A stretch of DNA of 64,000 nt from UBA9619 sp964630665 (GTDB taxonomy: Bacteria; Pseudomonadota; Gammaproteobacteria; Arenicellales; UBA868), in contig CAZVVN010000011.1 in the NCBI GenBank assembly GCA_964630665.1, positions 1-64,000 on the forward strand, read 5' to 3'. Shown piece after piece: positions 60,703-64,000 of the stretch; positions within the stretch are counted from its first letter, which is position 1, and each line of letters starts with the position of its first letter. Below the pieces are notes generated by a model. That model searched no databases and had not been told where the DNA came from. It worked only from the letters and a program-made list of their open reading frames with translations. The translations under genes and the position numbers were made by a program.

Positions 60703-63012
60703 TTGGCTCAGCCAAAGCGCAAATCAATACACCAAAGGCCGGCCGTGCGAGTGTCATCGAGATTCGTGCGTCTGGGTCGTGAGTTACTGATCATTGCGCT
60801 AAGCGCTTTGACGATCTATTTTTTGGTCTGTCTTAGCACGTATTCGGCAGAAGATCCAGGATGGTCCTTCAGTGGCTCAGGTGACGAGATTAGAAATCTC
60901 GGGGGTCGATTTGGTGCCTGGTTTGCGGACCTGATTCTGAATGCTCTAGGGTATTCAGCCTACTTGCTGCCACTGGTTCTGGGTATGGTCTGTTGGCGAA
61001 TGTTCCGGGTGCTACGTGAAGCTCCGACCGGATATTCACGGCTGGTTCACGGCGTCGGGATGGTGCTGGCTCTAGTCTCTGCAGCCGGAATTGAATTTCT
61101 TCACTTTTTCCGCCTGTCATCCACATTGCCATTCGAGGCGGGTGGCTGGATCGGATCCTTGATGGGTGCCTGGGTTCTCGACAGTTTTGGGATAGTTGGA
61201 GGTACGGTAGTTTTTCTGGTTTGCCTGATTGCGGGTATTTCATGGGCTCTGGATGTCAGTTGGTTTACCATGATGGATCGAATCGGTGAATTGACCTGCC
61301 GGGGGGTTGCGTGGGCATGGGGCAGGTTCCTTGTATGGTTCGATGACATGCAGGGGTTACGGCTAAAGCGCAAACGCCAGGGAGCCGTGGCGGTTATCAG
61401 GCGGGAAATGTCGGAGAAGGATCCTCCCCGGATAGAGCCTAAGGTTTCCCAGTCCAAGAAAGGTCAGAGAATTTACCAGGAAAAACAAGCACCGATACCC
61501 ATCTTTGTCGAAGGGGCAGTGTCTCAAGGGCCGTTGCCGGCGCTCGGTCTGCTGGATAAACCGGGTGCACAGACCCATGGTTTCCGTAAAGAAACTCTGG
61601 AGATGATGTCCCGACTCGTCGAGAAGAAGTTGCTGGATTTCAACGTAGAAGTCCGCGTGGAGTCCGTCCAGCCCGGTCCAGTCATTACCCGGTTCGAGAT
61701 AGAACCGGCACCGGGAATAAAGGCCAGCCAGATCGTGGGCCTGGCGCGGGATATCGCCAGGGCGCTGTCTGTTGTCAGCGTTCGAATTGTTGAGAATATT
61801 GCTGGTAAAACCTTTATTGGGTTGGAGATCCCTAATGAAGAGCGTGAAACGGTCTATCTGCTCGAAGGGCTCGCTTCTGAAGTTTATGAGTCCAACAAGA
61901 GCCCGCTCACATTGGTGCTTGGCAAGGATATCTCAGGACAGACTGTGATCTCGGATTTATGCAAGATGCCTCATCTACTCATCGCAGGTACGACTGGCTC
62001 CGGCAAGTCGGTCTGTGTCAACGCTCTTATCCTCAGCATTATTTACAAGTCGACCCCAGAAGACGTCCGCCTGATTATGATCGACCCCAAAATGCTGGAG
62101 TTGTCGAGTTACGACGGAATTCCACACCTCTTGACTCCAGTTGTAACGGATATGAAAAAGGCGGCGAACGCGTTGCACTGGTGCATCAACGAGATGGATC
62201 GACGCTTTCGCCTGATGGCCGCACTGAGTGTTCGAAATATCGTGGGTTACAACCGGAAAGTCATTGCAGCCGCGAAATCCGGGCAACCGATTCCCGACCC
62301 CTTATATGAAGCCACAGGGGCCGACTCGGTAGACCCTGGGCCCGGGCTTACCAAGATGCCATACATCGTGGTCATCGTTGATGAGTTTGCCGATCTTATG
62401 CTGGTGGCGGGCAAACGGATCGAGGAACTTATCACACGGATTGCTCAACGGGCCCGGGCCGCCGGAATTCACCTGGTTGTTGCAACCCAAAGACCCTCCG
62501 TGGATGTGGTTACCGGTTTGATCAAGGCAAACATTCCGACTCGAATCGCTTTTCAGGTCAGTTCGCGAGCGGATTCAAGAACGGTGCTGGACCAGATGGG
62601 TGCTGAGCAACTGCTTGGCCACGGAGACATGTTGTTTCTACCCCCCGGTACGGGATATCCGGTACGGGTCCATGGTTCGTTTGTATCCGACCAGGAGGTA
62701 CTCCGGGTTACGGACCAACTCAAAAAAGAAGGCAGTCCGGAGTATCTGGATGAAATCGTCGAAGGGGACACAGGTGATAATACGGAAGCCCTAAACGGCA
62801 CGTCGATCGGGGGTGAAGAAGACCCGCTCTACGACCAAGCACTTGCTTTCGTCGCGGAAACCCGGCGAGCCTCGATATCCTCAATACAAAGGCACCTCCG
62901 GGTCGGTTATAACCGAGCCGCACGGATGATCGAGGCAATGGAAGTTGCTGGCGCTGTCGGACCGCTGGAGAGTGGCAAGCGTGATGTTCTGGTTCCAGGC
63001 CCCGCGGACTAG
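60703..63012 (+). CDS. ftsK: DNA translocase FtsK
   Basis: Septal DNA pump that coordinates chromosome dimer resolution with division. It has 769 residues from a TTG. Four predicted helices (about 26-48, 78-98, 115-135, 160-185) anchor the N-terminus, followed by a short linker and the motor with Walker A GTTGSGKS near 430, LVVATQRPSVDVVTG, and the ISRAD.. type RIAFQVSSRADSRTVLD. The gamma winged-helix domain (about 700-765) recognises KOPS sites, with YDQALAFVAETRRASISSIQR at its start. The linker is much shorter than in E. coli FtsK (1329 residues), as in many other bacteria. Confidence 0.95.
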   Translation: MAQPKRKSIHQRPAVRVSSRFVRLGRELLIIALSALTIYFLVCLSTYSAEDPGWSFSGSGDEIRNLGGRFGAWFADLILNALGYSAYLLPLVLGMVCWRMFRVLREAPTGYSRLVHGVGMVLALVSAAGIEFLHFFRLSSTLPFEAGGWIGSLMGAWVLDSFGIVGGTVVFLVCLIAGISWALDVSWFTMMDRIGELTCRGVAWAWGRFLVWFDDMQGLRLKRKRQGAVAVIRREMSEKDPPRIEPKVSQSKKGQRIYQEKQAPIPIFVEGAVSQGPLPALGLLDKPGAQTHGFRKETLEMMSRLVEKKLLDFNVEVRVESVQPGPVITRFEIEPAPGIKASQIVGLARDIARALSVVSVRIVENIAGKTFIGLEIPNEERETVYLLEGLASEVYESNKSPLTLVLGKDISGQTVISDLCKMPHLLIAGTTGSGKSVCVNALILSIIYKSTPEDVRLIMIDPKMLELSSYDGIPHLLTPVVTDMKKAANALHWCINEMDRRFRLMAALSVRNIVGYNRKVIAAAKSGQPIPDPLYEATGADSVDPGPGLTKMPYIVVIVDEFADLMLVAGKRIEELITRIAQRARAAGIHLVVATQRPSVDVVTGLIKANIPTRIAFQVSSRADSRTVLDQMGAEQLLGHGDMLFLPPGTGYPVRVHGSFVSDQEVLRVTDQLKKEGSPEYLDEIVEGDTGDNTEALNGTSIGGEEDPLYDQALAFVAETRRASISSIQRHLRVGYNRAARMIEAMEVAGAVGPLESGKRDVLVPGPAD

Positions 63013-63055
63013 AGCGGTCGAAAGCCGAACTCGATACCCAGATCAGGACGTGCCT

Positions 63056-63688
63056 GTGCGAACGTTTGTAGTTACATTTGTTGGCGTAGTGTTGTGCTGT
63101 CTGTTTTCCGGGCCGCTTTCCGCAAGTGACGGTCTTAAACTGCTGACGCGATTCTTCCACGAGGTCGATACACTGGAGGCTGACTTTCAGCAAGTGGTAC
63201 TGGATGAGAATCTCCTGGCGATGAGCGAGGCTGCCGGACACCTTTGGATTTCCAGGCCCAGGCGGTTTCGCTGGGACTATGACTCCGCGACGGGGCAATC
63301 TATAGTGGCCGATGGCCGGGATCTGTGGATCCATGACACAGAACTCGAACAAGTCGTTGTCCGGGATCTTTTCGAGTCGCTCGGTGAGACCCCGGCCCTG
63401 CTGCTTTCAGGGGAAGGTGGACTGGACACCAATTACATCCTCACACCTATGGGGAAACAGGGGACGCTGGAATGGGTGTCCTTGGTTCCAAGGACCGAAA
63501 ACGGAAATTTTTCTGAGATTCAATTGGGCTTTGAAGGCAAAACCTTGCGCCTTATCCAGCTGCTGGACAAAATGGAGAGGATCACACGACTCACATTGAG
63601 CCAGGTAATTGAAAACAAACCGATCGACGATTCGGTGTACCGCTTCATACCACCTGCCGGTGTGGACATCATTGATGAGTCCGGGTGA
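63056..63688 (+). CDS. lolA: Outer-membrane lipoprotein carrier protein LolA
   Basis: Periplasmic chaperone that carries lipoproteins from LolCDE to LolB. The GTG at 63056 lies seven bases after AGGA and gives 210 residues starting with a signal peptide (RTFVVTFVGVVLCCLFSGPLSAS). Mature motifs include VDTLEADFQQVVLD, GHLWISRPRRFRWDY, and the late L.Q..ENKPIDDSVYRFIPPAGVDII. A long upstream in-frame extension overlaps ftsK and lacks a signal peptide. It lies between ftsK and crcB, matching the E. coli ftsK-lolA order. Confidence 0.93.
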   Translation: MRTFVVTFVGVVLCCLFSGPLSASDGLKLLTRFFHEVDTLEADFQQVVLDENLLAMSEAAGHLWISRPRRFRWDYDSATGQSIVADGRDLWIHDTELEQVVVRDLFESLGETPALLLSGEGGLDTNYILTPMGKQGTLEWVSLVPRTENGNFSEIQLGFEGKTLRLIQLLDKMERITRLTLSQVIENKPIDDSVYRFIPPAGVDIIDESG

Positions 63689-63694
63689 GTCGAC

Positions 63695-64000
63695 GTGTTG
63701 CAGTGGATTGTTGTTGGCTTGGGTGGGGCAGTTGGGTCGATGATGCGATATCGCATCTCACTGCATATGTCACACATAGTCGGAGATGGTTTCCCATGGG
63801 GTACACTGGTGGTCAACGTGATCGGATGCCTGGTATTGGGTCTTCTGGTCGCATTAGTGTCAGGGAAATATCCGATCGGGGACATTGCACGTACTGGCCT
63901 GCAAGTGGGGTTGCTCGGTGGTTTCACTACCTTTTCGGCATTCTCACTGGAACTGTTCCGAATGGCCGAAGACGGGTTTTGGATCCACGGGTTGCTTTAC
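63695..64000 (+). CDS. crcB: Fluoride ion channel CrcB/Fluc, truncated by the window edge
   Basis: Dual-topology fluoride exporter subunit. 102 codons are in the window, from a GTG six bases after the lolA stop. Translated start LQWIVVGLGGAVGSMMRYR, then WGTLVVNVIGC and GGFTTFSAFSLE with the conserved TTFS helix break and phenylalanines of the pore, all in the right order. About two of the expected four helices plus part of the third are seen. No fluoride riboswitch is visible upstream because the gene follows lolA closely. Confidence 0.9.
   Translation, partial: MLQWIVVGLGGAVGSMMRYRISLHMSHIVGDGFPWGTLVVNVIGCLVLGLLVALVSGKYPIGDIARTGLQVGLLGGFTTFSAFSLELFRMAEDGFWIHGLLY

Noticed and set aside
62945..63055. 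Longer lolA start inside ftsK
   Set aside because: It would place an arginine-rich non-signal sequence ahead of the signal peptide; the GTG at 63056 has a better ribosome site.
1..64000. Mobile elements, prophage, CRISPR, rRNA and riboswitches
   Set aside because: No transposase, integrase, spaced repeat or rRNA sequence was seen on reading the gene products and gaps. A fluoride riboswitch was looked for before crcB, but only six bases separate it from lolA.

Overview
The window is a contiguous, densely coded piece of a Gammaproteobacteria-type chromosome. Four conserved gene neighbourhoods support this: yhbY | rlmE-ftsH-folP-glmM-tpiA-secG-tRNA-Leu, a complete fourteen-gene nuo operon with separate nuoC and nuoD, gyrA-pheA-hisC-tyrA-aroA-cmk-rpsA-ihfB-lapA-lapB, and trxB | ftsK-lolA-crcB. 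The genus cannot be told from the sequence. GTG and TTG start codons are frequent, mostly at short overlaps between genes. I see no insertion sequence, prophage, CRISPR array or rRNA operon.

Layout. 1-4.8 kb: small housekeeping genes (threonine aldolase, peroxiredoxin, PII, a Gfo/Idh/MocA oxidoreductase, DUF192, NRDE protein, YhbY). 4.9-11.2 kb: rRNA methylation, membrane proteolysis, folate, GlcNAc, triose-phosphate and Sec genes, ending in tRNA-Leu(GAG). 11.3-13.4 kb: a large methyltransferase-containing protein lying between tRNA-Leu and nuoA. 13.4-27.7 kb: nuoA to nuoN behind a good sigma-70-like promoter. 27.7-39.4 kb: gyrA with a structured leader, aromatic amino acid/histidine/nucleotide genes, ribosomal protein S1, IHF-beta and the LPS assembly genes lapA-lapB. 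39.5-43.3 kb: a secreted ComEA-like protein, then ugd, heptose kinase and heptose epimerase.

43.3-53.7 kb is the most variable-looking part, a surface-polysaccharide block. It holds dTDP-sugar genes rfbB-rfbA, an ABC-type polysaccharide exporter (Wzm/Wzt with a C-terminal substrate-binding domain), a GtrB-like glycosyltransferase, a glycosyltransferase fused to an atypical SDR, and WbpL- and WbpM-like proteins. Together these suggest an O-antigen started by a 6-deoxy-HexNAc-1-phosphate transferase and exported by an ABC transporter. 53.7-64 kb returns to housekeeping genes: csiV, mfd, ispD-ispF, an Smr-domain gene, trxB, ftsK, lolA and a crcB cut by the window edge.

Points most worth following: the methyltransferase protein interrupting the tRNA-Leu/nuo junction and its possible link to the Wzt export domain; the glycosyltransferase-SDR fusion that lacks the usual SDR catalytic tyrosine; asparagine at the quinolone-contact position 83 of GyrA; and the terminator-like hairpin in the gyrA leader.
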